Assembly: GCF_004684775.1 (NCBI RefSeq)
Contig: NZ_SRIC01000043.1
Span: forward strand, 1-40,404
DNA from: Streptomyces sp. MZ04
Lineage (GTDB): Bacteria; Actinomycetota; Actinomycetes; Streptomycetales; Streptomycetaceae
Reading direction: 5' to 3'
DNA: 40,404 nucleotides
Below are positions 1 to 7,070 of the stretch, piece after piece. The first letter of the stretch is position 1. Every line of letters begins with the position of its first letter. The position numbers and the translations under genes were made by a program. A model generated the notes under the pieces. That model was not told the origin of the DNA. It saw nothing but the letters and a program-made list of their open reading frames with translations, and ran no database searches.

Positions 1-13
1 CAGCAGGCGATGA
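1..13 (+). CDS. 3' end of an upstream gene (partial), probably an ABC transporter ATPase
   Basis: Only the last codons are inside the window: reading ..AGC-AGG-CGA-TGA gives Ser-Arg-Arg-stop, and the TGA overlaps the ATG of the permease at position 10 (ATGA). A 4-nt overlap of this kind is usual for an ABC ATPase followed by its ABC-2 permease, so the missing gene is probably the ATP-binding subunit. That identity is inferred from context alone. Confidence 0.3.
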
Positions 14-798
14 GCAACGCCTACACCTCGCCGATCCCGGTCAAGAAGACCCACCTCGGCAACGCCCTGGCCTCCGAGTGGACGAAGATCAAGTCGGTCC
101 GCTCGACGATGTGGACGCTCGGCGTCTTCCTCCTCCTGGTCATCGGCATCGGCCTGCTCGTCGCCGCGCAGACGGAGGACCTGGACTACGCGGACGTGCC
201 GTTCACGATCCCGGCGTTCTTCGGTCTCGTCCTCGGCCAGATCTGCCTGATCACGCTCGGCGTCCTGGTGACGTCGTCCGAGTACGGCACGGGCATGATC
301 CGTACGACGTTCACGGCGTCCCCGCAGCGCTACCGCGTCCTCGCCGCGAAGATCCTGGTCTTCTTCGTGATGGCCTTCGTCGTCTCGGCGGCCTCCATCT
401 TCCTGGTGGGCGCGATGACGTCGGGCATGCACAGCGGCTCCGAGGCGGGCGACGTGGCGTGGGGCGGCACGGTCCTCAAGGGCGGCCTGTACGTCTCGCT
501 CCTGGGCGTCCTGGCCCTCGCGGTCGGCTCGATGCTGCGCCACTCGGCGGGCGCGATCACCGCGATGCTGGGCCTGGTCCTGGTGCCCGCGATCCTGCCC
601 GCGTTCCTGCTGATCTCCGAGAGCACCCGCAGCGTGGGCGAGAAGATGATGGACTACAACGCGCCCAACTCGCTCGCCAAGATCTTCCAGATCGACACCG
701 GCGCGGGCAACGGCACCTCACAGCTCGTGCTGCTGATCGTCGTGACGCTGGCCGCGATCGTCGGCGCCTTCGCGCTCCTGGAGAAGCGCGACGTGTAG
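10..798 (+). CDS. ABC-2 type transporter permease
   Basis: This 262-residue integral membrane protein has a short cytoplasmic N-terminus containing ASEWTKIKSVRSTMWTL, typical of ABC-2 permeases of the NatB/YtrC-like type, then about six hydrophobic segments (near residues 36-56, 72-92, 117-138, 158-176, 182-203 and 238-257). It probably forms the membrane half of a two-component exporter with an ATPase encoded just outside the window. The ATG overlaps the stop of that upstream gene, supporting translational coupling. The substrate cannot be predicted. Its stop lies only 3 nt from the stop of the convergent gene at 802-1140, so transcription must terminate inside the neighbour. The family is clear; the role is not. 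Confidence 0.85.
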   Translation: MSNAYTSPIPVKKTHLGNALASEWTKIKSVRSTMWTLGVFLLLVIGIGLLVAAQTEDLDYADVPFTIPAFFGLVLGQICLITLGVLVTSSEYGTGMIRTTFTASPQRYRVLAAKILVFFVMAFVVSAASIFLVGAMTSGMHSGSEAGDVAWGGTVLKGGLYVSLLGVLALAVGSMLRHSAGAITAMLGLVLVPAILPAFLLISESTRSVGEKMMDYNAPNSLAKIFQIDTGAGNGTSQLVLLIVVTLAAIVGAFALLEKRDV

Positions 799-801
799 CC
801 G

Positions 802-1140
802 TCAGTACCGAGGCGCGTTACGGGACCGCTGCACCCGCGAGGTGCGGCGGTCCTTCGCGTTCCAGCAGGCCTTGTGCCAGTGCCGGCGCTCGTCCACGCC
901 CGAGTGCTCGGGCCAGGCCACCACATGCGCCATGCCGGACGGGATCTCCTGGTCGCAGCCGGGGCAGCGGTAGGTCTTGCCCGCCGCGCCGGCGCCCGCG
1001 ACATGGCGCACGCTCCACTGCTCGTCCTGCCAGCTCTCGGCGCGCTGGAAGCCGCCGTAGCGGCCCGACGGCTCCGCGTCCGCACGCGGACTGTCTTCTC
1101 CGGCTCCGGCGCCCTTGGGGCGGTTGCGACGCGGGGACAC
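802..1140 (-). CDS. small Cys/His-rich protein, putative zinc-binding, unknown function
   Basis: The GTG at 1140 is chosen because a GAGGT ribosome site lies about 6 nt upstream; the reading frame is open further upstream without a better start. The product is about 112 residues. Its second half holds a CPGC pair followed by a His-rich stretch ending HWHKACW, a likely CxxC...HxxxC zinc site. The N-terminal third is charged and disordered (SPRRNRPKG). Homologues in Streptomyces are often labelled ATP/GTP-binding because residues GAGAAGKT match the P-loop pattern, but the protein is too short and lacks a Walker B, so I do not accept that label. The function is unknown. The 3' end carries a strong hairpin at 823-853. 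Confidence 0.75.
   Translation of the reverse strand: MSPRRNRPKGAGAGEDSPRADAEPSGRYGGFQRAESWQDEQWSVRHVAGAGAAGKTYRCPGCDQEIPSGMAHVVAWPEHSGVDERRHWHKACWNAKDRRTSRVQRSRNAPRY
823..853. terminator. hairpin between convergent genes, inside coding DNA
   Basis: GGACCGCTGCACC at 823-835 pairs with GGTGCGGCGGTCC at 841-853 (13 bp, one G-U) around a 5-nt loop. Because the convergent genes end at 798 and 802, this stem just beyond the permease stop is the likely terminator for the plus strand. It lies in the last codons of the minus-strand gene. There is no T-tract, as is common in Streptomyces. Confidence 0.55.
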
Positions 1141-1351
1141 AGGACACCTCACTGGATGTACGGGGGTCAGGGGTGTGTCCAGCCTACGCGCCGCCCTCAG
1201 GGGTAGGCGTCCTGCACCAACCCCCACAGATCCCCCCTGCATTGCGCAGAAAATCCGTCAATCTTCATGCCAGGCCGTGCCTTTGGCACGTGTCACGCGT
1301 TGTTGCCCGTAGGGGGAGTGCCTGCGTCGGCGCCAAGGAGGCAGGAGTGCG

Positions 1352-2404
1352 ATGCGTGTAGGTAGTTTTGTTCTGGCCGCCCAGTTCCCCGGACAGGGGC
1401 AGGGGGAGGCGCTGCACCGTGCGGTGCGGTCCGCCGAGGTGGCCGAGGAGGCGGGTCTGGACGCGGTCTGGCTCGCCGAGCACCACTTCGTGCCGTACGG
1501 CACGTGTCCGTCCGCCGTGACCCTCGCCGCGCTCCTTCTCGGGCGTACGCGACGCATCCGCGTCGGCACCGCCGTGAGCGTGCTGCCGACCGCGCATCCC
1601 GTCACCCTCGGCGAGCAGGCGGCGCTGCTGCACCTGACGTCCGGCGGGCGCTTCTCGCTGGGCGTGGGGCGCGGCGGGCCGTGGGTGGACCTGGAGGTCT
1701 TCGGTTCGGGCCTGGACGCGTACGAGAAGGGGTTCCCGGAATCCCTCGATCTGCTGCTGCGGTGGCTGACCGAGCCCCGGGTCGCGAGCGGGACCGGCCG
1801 CTTCGCCTTCCGCGAGGTCGCCGTGGTGCCGCGCCCGCAGGAGGCCCTGCCCGGCGCGGACGCCGACGCCCCGGACGCGTCCTGCGGCCCCGAGGTGATC
1901 GTCGCCTGCACCTCGCCGTCGAGCGTGCGGCTCGCGGCGGAGCGCGGTCTGCCGATGCTGCTCGGCATGCATGTCGGCGACGAGGAGAAGGCCGAAATGG
2001 TGGCGTTGTGGCGCAGGCACGCGCGCGCCTCGGGGCGTACGCCGGAGGAGATCCACCGCGCCGCGCACGTCTCGGCCGGGGTCGCGCAGATCGCCGACCG
2101 GCGCCTGGAAGCGGCGGAGACCCTGCAGAAGGCGATGCCGGGCTGGCTGAAGCAAGGGCTGGACGCCCATGTCACGGTCGACGGCCGGGCGCGGGCTATG
2201 CGGGATCCGCTTGCGTACACCGAACTGCTCTGCGGGATCCACCCGGTGGGCACCCCCCAGGTGTGCGTCGACCGGATCGCGGCGACGTCGGAGCGGACGG
2301 GCATCACGCGCTTCGCGCTGCTCGTCGAGGGCTCGGGAGATCTGTCCACGACGGAGGAGAACGTCCGCAGGCTGGGGGCCGAAGTGCTGCCCCAGCTGGG
2401 CTGA
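1352..2404 (+). CDS. LLM-class (luciferase-like) flavin-dependent oxidoreductase
   Basis: A 350-residue single-domain TIM-barrel protein of the bacterial luciferase-like monooxygenase family. The N-terminus MRVGSFVLAAQFPGQG forms the first strand, residues around 30-50 hold the family signature (AGLDAVWLAEHHF), and GRFSLGVGRGG near residue 105 is the usual flavin phosphate region. Such enzymes use FMNH2 or F420 to oxidise or reduce small organic substrates; the sequence does not tell which cofactor or substrate. The ATG at 1352 follows AGGAGG at 1336-1341. The gene stands alone between two minus-strand genes, with a hairpin after its stop. Confidence 0.88.
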   Translation: MRVGSFVLAAQFPGQGQGEALHRAVRSAEVAEEAGLDAVWLAEHHFVPYGTCPSAVTLAALLLGRTRRIRVGTAVSVLPTAHPVTLGEQAALLHLTSGGRFSLGVGRGGPWVDLEVFGSGLDAYEKGFPESLDLLLRWLTEPRVASGTGRFAFREVAVVPRPQEALPGADADAPDASCGPEVIVACTSPSSVRLAAERGLPMLLGMHVGDEEKAEMVALWRRHARASGRTPEEIHRAAHVSAGVAQIADRRLEAAETLQKAMPGWLKQGLDAHVTVDGRARAMRDPLAYTELLCGIHPVGTPQVCVDRIAATSERTGITRFALLVEGSGDLSTTEENVRRLGAEVLPQLG

Positions 2405-2420
2405 ACCGCTGGGGCGGGGA

Positions 2421-2466
2421 GCTGCCGCTCCGGTACTAGAACACCTCCCGCGTACAGAGCGGCAGC
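2421..2466. terminator. convergent terminator hairpin
   Basis: GCTGCCGCTC (2421-2430) and GAGCGGCAGC (2457-2466) form a perfect 10-bp stem with a 26-nt loop in the 70-bp space between the stops of the oxidoreductase (2404) and the SCO5389-family gene (2475). It can serve both strands. It has no T-tract. Confidence 0.5.
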
Positions 2467-2474
2467 AACAGGCG

Positions 2475-2867
2475 TCAGCAGTCCCGCAGTCCGGGAGACT
2501 GATTGAGCAACTGGCCTCGGATCGAGGTGAATCGGGCCAACCGGTCGTCCACGGAAGCATCCAGGGGGAACACCGCCACACGGTGGCAGTTCTGGAATGC
2601 CAGGCGCACGCCGAAGTGCCGTTGCAACGCACCGCGGATCGCGTCACTCGCGAGCGCGCGCAGCAGCTGGCCACGCGCCTGCTCGTCGGGCGGCGGCGTC
2701 TGGTTGTCGGCGAACTCTCCGCCGTCGACCTTCAGCTGGGCCACCAGGGAGCTGATCATCTCCCATGCGTAAGGCAGGGAGGTCCGGACGCAGTCGACGA
2801 ATTCCGCTTCATCGACCTCGCCTCGCTCGGCCTGTTCCAACAGTGCCGGTGAGACGTCGAGCGACAT
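2475..2867 (-). CDS. SCO5389-family protein, unknown function
   Basis: The 130-residue product starts [18 protein letters not shown] at the ATG at 2867, preceded by GAGGAG about 6 nt upstream; the frame runs further upstream without another ribosome site. It is soluble, largely alpha-helical and acidic at the N-terminus, with no transmembrane or signal segment and no catalytic motif that I recognise. Residues [23 protein letters not shown] look like an amphipathic helix. I recognise it as the family named after S. coelicolor SCO5389, conserved next to nucS in streptomycetes; no function is established to my knowledge. A 13-residue leader ORF with its own ribosome site and a GC hairpin lie between the likely promoter and this gene, suggesting leader-controlled expression. 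It diverges from nucS. Confidence 0.8.
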   Translation of the reverse strand: MSLDVSPALLEQAERGEVDEAEFVDCVRTSLPYAWEMISSLVAQLKVDGGEFADNQTPPPDEQARGQLLRALASDAIRGALQRHFGVRLAFQNCHRVAVFPLDASVDDRLARFTSIRGQLLNQSPGLRDC

Positions 2868-2883
2868 GGGTTCTCCTCTCGCA

Positions 2884-2900
2884 CCCCCGGGGAGCGGGGG
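2884..2900 (-). promoter_or_regulatory. leader hairpin upstream of the SCO5389-family gene
   Basis: On the minus strand CCCCC (2900-2896) and GGGGG (2888-2884) form a 5-bp all-GC stem with a 7-nt loop. It sits directly after the stop of the 13-codon ORF at 2902-2943 and directly before the GAGGAG ribosome site of the gene starting at 2867. The position suits a translational or attenuation switch, but this is inference. Confidence 0.4.
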
Positions 2901-2901
2901 C

Positions 2902-2943
2902 TTACGGACAGGGAAGAAGTCCGCATACGCTGAGTGCACGCAT
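2902..2943 (-). CDS. 13-residue putative leader peptide [13 protein letters not shown]
   Basis: The ATG at 2943 is preceded by a perfect AGGAGG (2954-2949) at 5-nt spacing, the best ribosome site in this intergenic region. The frame closes after 13 codons at a TAA (2904-2902). The peptide contains two cysteines. It lies 34 nt upstream of the SCO5389-family gene, separated by a GC hairpin, which is the layout of a leader peptide controlling a downstream gene. A TATAAG box lies just upstream on the same strand. Known actinobacterial Cys-containing leaders precede sulfur genes; this one precedes a gene of unknown role, so the effector cannot be named. It could also be a chance ORF. Confidence 0.4.
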   Translation of the reverse strand: MRALSVCGLLPCP

Positions 2944-3079
2944 GACGACCTCCTGCTTATACGGTAAGCATCGGATGGGTCCCGCACCAGGAGATTGGGC
3001 ACATAACCGGCCAGGATCGAACAGCCCCATCGACGGAGAAATCGCGCGCACCACCTGGTGTCGAGTAGCGTTGCGCCCC

Positions 3080-3751
3080 ATGCGTCTCGTCATTGCCCGA
3101 TGCTCCGTGGATTACGCGGGCAGGCTCACCGCCCATCTCCCGTCGGCCCCCCGCCTGATCCTTGTGAAGGCGGACGGCAGTGTCTCGATCCACGCGGACG
3201 ACCGGGCCTACAAACCCCTCAACTGGATGTCCCCGCCCTGCACGTTGAAGGAGGGTTCGGGGGACGATGCAGGCGTCTGGACCGTCGTGAACAAGGCGGG
3301 CGAGAAGCTCATCATCACGATGGAGGAGATCCTGCACGACTCCTCGCACGAACTGGGCGTCGACCCCGGCCTCATCAAGGACGGCGTGGAAGCACACCTT
3401 CAGGAACTGCTCGCCGACCGGATCGAGACCCTCGGCGAGGGCTACTCCCTGATCCGCCGCGAGTACATGACGGCGATCGGCCCGGTGGACATCCTCTGCC
3501 GCGACGCCGACGGACAGACCGTCGCCGTCGAGATCAAGCGGCGCGGTGAGATCGACGGCGTCGAGCAGCTCACCCGCTACCTGGAGCTCCTGAACCGCGA
3601 CCCGCACCTCGCGCCGGTCAAGGGCGTCTTCGCCGCCCAGGAGATCAAGCCCCAGGCGCGCGTGCTCGCCACGGACCGGGGCATCGGCTGCGCGGTCCTC
3701 GACTATGACGCGATGCGCGGCATCGAGGACGACAAGCTGCGGCTCTTCTAG
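3080..3751 (+). CDS. nucS: mismatch-specific endonuclease NucS
   Basis: A 223-residue NucS/EndoMS, the DNA endonuclease that carries out non-canonical mismatch repair in actinobacteria lacking MutS/MutL. The N-terminal DNA-binding domain (about residues 1-110) starts [16 protein letters not shown]. The C-terminal RecB-like nuclease domain has GPVDILCRD followed by VAVEIKRRG, supplying the D...ExK metal-binding residues. The extreme C-terminus DDKLRLF matches the clamp-binding tail of the family. The ATG at 3080 fits the family N-terminus although the frame is open far upstream; a TAGCGT box at 3066-3071 and no ribosome site suggest a leaderless or nearly leaderless mRNA. Its stop codon is the first of three tandem repeats. 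Confidence 0.93.
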   Translation: MRLVIARCSVDYAGRLTAHLPSAPRLILVKADGSVSIHADDRAYKPLNWMSPPCTLKEGSGDDAGVWTVVNKAGEKLIITMEEILHDSSHELGVDPGLIKDGVEAHLQELLADRIETLGEGYSLIRREYMTAIGPVDILCRDADGQTVAVEIKRRGEIDGVEQLTRYLELLNRDPHLAPVKGVFAAQEIKPQARVLATDRGIGCAVLDYDAMRGIEDDKLRLF

Positions 3752-3803
3752 TTCTCCGTACGTACGTAGTTCTCTGTACGTACGTAGTTTCTCCGCACGT
3801 ACG
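3749..3803 (+). repeat. three tandem 18-19 bp repeats starting at the nucS stop codon
   Basis: Three near-identical units follow each other: TAGTTCTCCGTACGTACG (3749-3766), TAGTTCTCTGTACGTACG (3767-3784) and a 19-bp version with one extra T and one T-to-C change (3785-3803). Each contains a self-complementary CGTACG core. The first TAG is the nucS stop, and the 18-bp period puts the TAGs at 3767 and 3785 in the same frame, giving three in-frame stops. The array ends in seven A's that lead into the terminator hairpin. Confidence 0.9.
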
Positions 3804-3807
3804 AAAA

Positions 3808-3849
3808 AAAGGGGGGGGCCGGGTCCTGGTGGACCCGGCCCCCCCCTTT
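3808..3849. terminator. strong bidirectional intrinsic terminator
   Basis: A perfect 19-bp inverted repeat with a 4-nt TGGT loop: AAA, eight G's and CCGGGTCC on the left, mirrored on the right by GGACCCGG, eight C's and TTT. Read on the minus strand the stem is followed by seven T's in total (complement of 3804-3810), so it is a textbook rho-independent terminator for the ATPase gene at 3853-6351 and a good one for nucS. Confidence 0.9.
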
Positions 3850-3852
3850 ACG

Positions 3853-6351
3853 TCAGATCACCGACTCACTGCTCGTCGCCGGGCTGCTCGCGGGGCCGCT
3901 CGCCGAGTCCGAGGTGTCCGGGGGCGACGGCGGATCCGGGGTCGGGTCCGTGGTCGGCGGAGGCGTCGACGTCGGCGGCTTCGTCGTGGGCGGCTTGGTC
4001 GTCGGGGGCTTCGTCGTGGGCGGCTTCGTGGTCGGCGGCTTCGTCGTGGTGGGCGGCTTGGTCGTCGGCGGCTTCGTCGTCGTCGGGTCCTCGGACGGGT
4101 CGTCCGACGGCTTGTCGCTGCCGCTCGGGTCGTCCGACGGTTCGCCGCTGTCGCTCGGCTGTCCGTCGTCCTCCGTGCTGGGCACGCCCTGGTCCGTGTC
4201 ACCGGGGCGGCTCGTCGAGTCCTTGGCCGGCTTGTCGGCCGTCAGCCCGTCGTCGTCGCGGTCCTCGCTCGCGGACTGCTCCGTCTTGACCTTGTCCGGC
4301 GGCGGATCGTCGTTCCCGGAGGTCGCGCCAAGCGTCACCACCGTGCCGAGCACCGCGGCCAGGAGGGCTCCCGCGCCCGCCGCCACCAGGTTGCGCCGGG
4401 TGCCGCTCACGATGGAGCGGCGGGTCGGCGCGGCACCGGCGCCCGGGGCGGGCGTGGCCCTGCGGGTCACCAACGTCTCGGGCTCCGGAGGCGGCTGCGG
4501 CAGCGAGAACGCCGCGGGGACGCCGCCGGGGGGCGATGCCGACTCCTCGTAGCGCGCGTCGGGCACTTCCTCGCCCGCGGCCGTGCGTCCGCCGGGCAGC
4601 GCGCCGCCCGAGCGGTCGGCGACCAGTGCGAGGGCCCTGCGGCCCGCGATCATGCCGCGCTTGTCGGCGAGGGCACCCCGCAGGCCGATGGACGCCTCGA
4701 GTTCGGCGCGGGCCCGGTCGAGGTGTCCGCCGCAGAGCGCGAGGATGCCGAGCTCGTGGTGGAAGTACGCCTCCTCGGCGACCTCGCCCGCGGTGCGCGC
4801 CGCCTCCTGGCCGGACCGCAGGGCACGCTCCCACGCGCCCCAGCCGAGCCCGCCTGCGAAGGCGGGCGCGACGGTCCGGGCGAGCAGCACGGCGGCGCTC
4901 TGCTCGCCGCCGACGGATGCTGCCGCCTGGCCCGAAGGACCGGTGGCTCCGGTGACCAGGACGCCCAGCGCGGCGAGCACGGCGTCCGCCTCGGCCGCGA
5001 CCCGCTCCGGGCTGACCGAGGGGTGCCCGGCCCACCAGGCGTAGTGCTGGGCGGCGCTCTGCGCACGCTCGGCCATGTCGTCGGCGTACCCGGAGGTCTC
5101 CAGCTGGGTGCGCACGCCCGCGGCGAGGCGGTAGTGCGCGCCGACCGGCGTGACGAGCGCGGTGGAGACCAGCTCGGCGAGGGCCGCGTCCGCGTGGGTG
5201 TCCCCCACCAGGGCCGGCAGGTGCGCCTGGTGCGGCAGCTCGCCGCCGAGCGCGACGGCGAACCGCAGGGTGGTGCGGGCGGACGGGCTCAGCCGGGAGG
5301 CGAGCAGGGCCGCGGGCGCCGCACCGTCGGCGAGCGAGGGCAGCGGGACGTCGTGGCCCTCGGCATCGAAGGGCGCGTCGACCGGGGCCGCACCCGGCCC
5401 TTCGTAATAGCCGTACTCATCGAAGGCGTTGGGGTCGGCGCGCAGCTGGTCGCGCTGGCGCAGCAGGGCGCCCGCCTGCACGAAGCGCAGCGGCAGCCCC
5501 TCGGACTCGAACCAGAGGTCGCCCGCCCAGCCCGCCTCGTCGTCGGTGAGGACGCGGCCGACGGCGCGCTCGAGGAGCTCGAGGCCGCCGGCGCGGCCGA
5601 GGCCGCCGAGGAAGACCTCTTCGAGGTGCGAGTCGGCGGTCGGCGCCGTGACGTCGGGCGTCGCGGATATCAGGAAGGCGCACTCGGGCGTCGCGTCGAG
5701 CAGCTCCTGAAGGCCCGAGCCGCCGAACTCCAGGTCGTCCAGGACGACGACCGCCCCGATCTCATGGACGAGCTCGAGCAGCAGCGTGCGGTCGGGGCGG
5801 TGCAGCGGTGCGTTGTAGACCGCGCCGAAGAGGTCCTGGAGCAGGTCGCCGGGGCCCTTGTGGTAGCCGGAGAGCCGGACGACGCCGTCCGGCGCGAGGT
5901 CGGCGCAGTCTTCTGCGACGGCGTTCAGGAGCGCCGTGCGCCCCGAGCCCGCGGGACCGGTGAGCCGCACCGAGCGCCCGCGCGCGAGCAGGCGTACGAG
6001 CCGCTCGCGGTCCTCCTGGCGCTCGAGGAGCGGCATCCGGGGCAGCGCAGGACCCGGCGGCACGGGCGGCACAGCGGCGCGGCGCAGCTCGGCGCGCTCG
6101 GCGGCGGAGCGCTTGACGGGTCGTGCGGGCCGCTCGCCCGGCGGGCAGGGCTCGATCTCGCTGCCGTCGACCGGGTTCACGGTGAGCAGGAAATCGCCCG
6201 AGATGAGCTGGACGGTGCGGGCGAGCGCGGGTGCGGGCTGCCCGAAGTCGGGCGTCAGAGGATCGCGCGGCGGGCGCGATCGGCGCCCGGAATCGTCGTC
6301 GTTGATGCCGTCATGGCCGTACTCTTCCGGTCCCCGGTTCATCGGGTCCAT
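3853..6351 (-). CDS. membrane-anchored STAND-like ATPase with Thr/Pro repeat tail
   Basis: About 832 residues from the ATG at 6351 (a TTG two codons earlier is possible). A charged N-terminus precedes a P-loop NTPase domain: the Walker A position reads GPAGSGRT near residue 132, with Arg in place of the usual Lys, and Walker B is VVVLDD near residue 202, followed by FLISATPDV. Helical, tetratricopeptide-like sequence follows (about 350-600, e.g. AYFHHELGILALCGGHLDRA). One transmembrane segment lies near residues 653-677, then an acidic Ser/Asp region and at least seven TTKPP units (about 756-796). The NTPase would be cytoplasmic and the tail would cross or enter the wall. Homologues are annotated only as ATP-binding proteins; the role is unknown. 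It is monocistronic, with a promoter candidate near 6465-6493. Confidence 0.8.
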   Translation of the reverse strand: MDPMNRGPEEYGHDGINDDDSGRRSRPPRDPLTPDFGQPAPALARTVQLISGDFLLTVNPVDGSEIEPCPPGERPARPVKRSAAERAELRRAAVPPVPPGPALPRMPLLERQEDRERLVRLLARGRSVRLTGPAGSGRTALLNAVAEDCADLAPDGVVRLSGYHKGPGDLLQDLFGAVYNAPLHRPDRTLLLELVHEIGAVVVLDDLEFGGSGLQELLDATPECAFLISATPDVTAPTADSHLEEVFLGGLGRAGGLELLERAVGRVLTDDEAGWAGDLWFESEGLPLRFVQAGALLRQRDQLRADPNAFDEYGYYEGPGAAPVDAPFDAEGHDVPLPSLADGAAPAALLASRLSPSARTTLRFAVALGGELPHQAHLPALVGDTHADAALAELVSTALVTPVGAHYRLAAGVRTQLETSGYADDMAERAQSAAQHYAWWAGHPSVSPERVAAEADAVLAALGVLVTGATGPSGQAAASVGGEQSAAVLLARTVAPAFAGGLGWGAWERALRSGQEAARTAGEVAEEAYFHHELGILALCGGHLDRARAELEASIGLRGALADKRGMIAGRRALALVADRSGGALPGGRTAAGEEVPDARYEESASPPGGVPAAFSLPQPPPEPETLVTRRATPAPGAGAAPTRRSIVSGTRRNLVAAGAGALLAAVLGTVVTLGATSGNDDPPPDKVKTEQSASEDRDDDGLTADKPAKDSTSRPGDTDQGVPSTEDDGQPSDSGEPSDDPSGSDKPSDDPSEDPTTTKPPTTKPPTTTKPPTTKPPTTKPPTTKPPTTKPPTSTPPPTTDPTPDPPSPPDTSDSASGPASSPATSSESVI
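3964..4086 (-). repeat. TTKPP codon repeats in the ATPase C-terminus
   Basis: The minus strand encodes about seven copies of Thr-Thr-Lys-Pro-Pro, one expanded to TTTKPP, using mostly ACG/ACC-ACG/ACC-AAG-CCG-CCC codons. The 15-bp DNA period makes this stretch prone to copy-number change. Pro/Thr-rich tracts of this kind usually serve as wall-spanning stalks after a membrane anchor. Confidence 0.85.
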
Positions 6352-6464
6352 GGTCAAAGCCCCCCAGATGCGTGGTGTACACAGCCCCCTCCGGCCTTGT
6401 GCACACTGCGCTGTCGCTTCTGGTCCGGTGCCCCCGCTCGGGTTCTCACATCGGTGGCGACCGA

Positions 6465-6493
6465 ACCCTAGACCTTCGCTCAGTATCTACGAA
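6465..6493 (-). promoter_or_regulatory. candidate promoter for the STAND-like ATPase gene
   Basis: On the minus strand TTCGTA (6493-6488) and TAGGGT (6470-6465) are separated by 17 bp, a reasonable vegetative promoter. It would give a leader of about 105 nt before the ATG at 6351. Predicted by eye only. Confidence 0.35.
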
Positions 6494-6494
6494 C

Positions 6495-6532
6495 GGGCGG
6501 GGTACCGCCCCGTCCGAGACGTCACAGTCTCG
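6495..6532 (-). terminator. double hairpin downstream of the STAS gene
   Basis: Two adjacent stem-loops: CGAGAC/GTCTCG (6515-6520 with 6527-6532, 6-nt loop) and GGGCGG/CCGCCC (6495-6500 with 6505-6510, GGTA loop). They lie 55-90 nt beyond the stop of the STAS gene (6587), before the ATPase promoter, and may end STAS transcription. Confidence 0.4.
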
Positions 6533-6586
6533 TGAGGATTGTGCGCGAGATGCGTTTCGTGCACGGATCGCCGGGATCACCGCGTA

Positions 6587-6910
6587 TCACACACGAGGAA
6601 GCGATTCCACCCCGATGCCGCCCTCGATGGCGAGGATCCGGTGCAGCCGGGTGGCCACGAGCAGGCGCTGCATCTGGGGCGGTACATCGCGCAGCACGAG
6701 GCGGCGTCCGCACCGTCCCGCGCGCCGGTGCGCGCCCATGATCACACCGAGTCCCGTGGCGTCCCACGAGTCGAGTTCGGACAGGTCGAGCACCAGGTCG
6801 CCGGCTCCGTCGTCGACGGCCGAGTGCAGGACCGTACGGGCGTCCGCCGCGCTGCGTACGTCGAGGCGTCCCCCGACGACCAGCTGAGCCTGGTCGCCCC
6901 TGATGTGCAT
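6587..6910 (-). CDS. STAS-domain protein (anti-sigma factor antagonist-like)
   Basis: A 107-residue single STAS domain starting MHIRGDQAQLVVGGRLDV at the ATG at 6910, with GGGGAG 5 nt upstream. STAS proteins bind anti-sigma kinases and release sigma factors when dephosphorylated. The fold is complete: strands LVVGGRLDV and LVLDLSEL, then the helix beginning DATGLGVIMGAHRRAG. In SpoIIAA and BldG the phosphorylated serine is the residue after this Asp (DSSGLG, DSTGLG). Here it is Ala (GCC codon), followed by Thr. The protein may not be controlled by kinase phosphorylation in the usual way, or may use the Thr. No kinase or sigma gene is adjacent. Confidence 0.85.
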   Translation of the reverse strand: MHIRGDQAQLVVGGRLDVRSAADARTVLHSAVDDGAGDLVLDLSELDSWDATGLGVIMGAHRRAGRCGRRLVLRDVPPQMQRLLVATRLHRILAIEGGIGVESLPRV

Positions 6911-7070
6911 ATGCGCTCCCCGAGAGTGCTGAGTTTCCTGTGACGTCTGTTCCGTAAGGCGTCTGCGTATGTCACTGCAACTGACTGCCGCGTGGGCAAG
7001 GAAGTTGCCGTCTGTAAGCGAACCGATACCGAATTCACTCCGAGGGGTGACCCGCAAGGAGAGGAGGGCG

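Noticed and set aside
802..1140. P-loop match GAGAAGKT in the small Cys/His protein
   Set aside because: The protein is about 112 residues with no Walker B and has a convincing CxxC/HxxxC site; the match is most likely chance.
3964..4086. 15-bp periodic repeats resembling a repeat array
   Set aside because: They are in-frame TTKPP codons with no spacers, so not a CRISPR array.
3829..6471. 880-codon open frame on the plus strand
   Set aside because: It lies antisense to the STAND-like ATPase, is Arg/Gly-rich low-complexity sequence and arises from the GC-biased third positions of the real gene.
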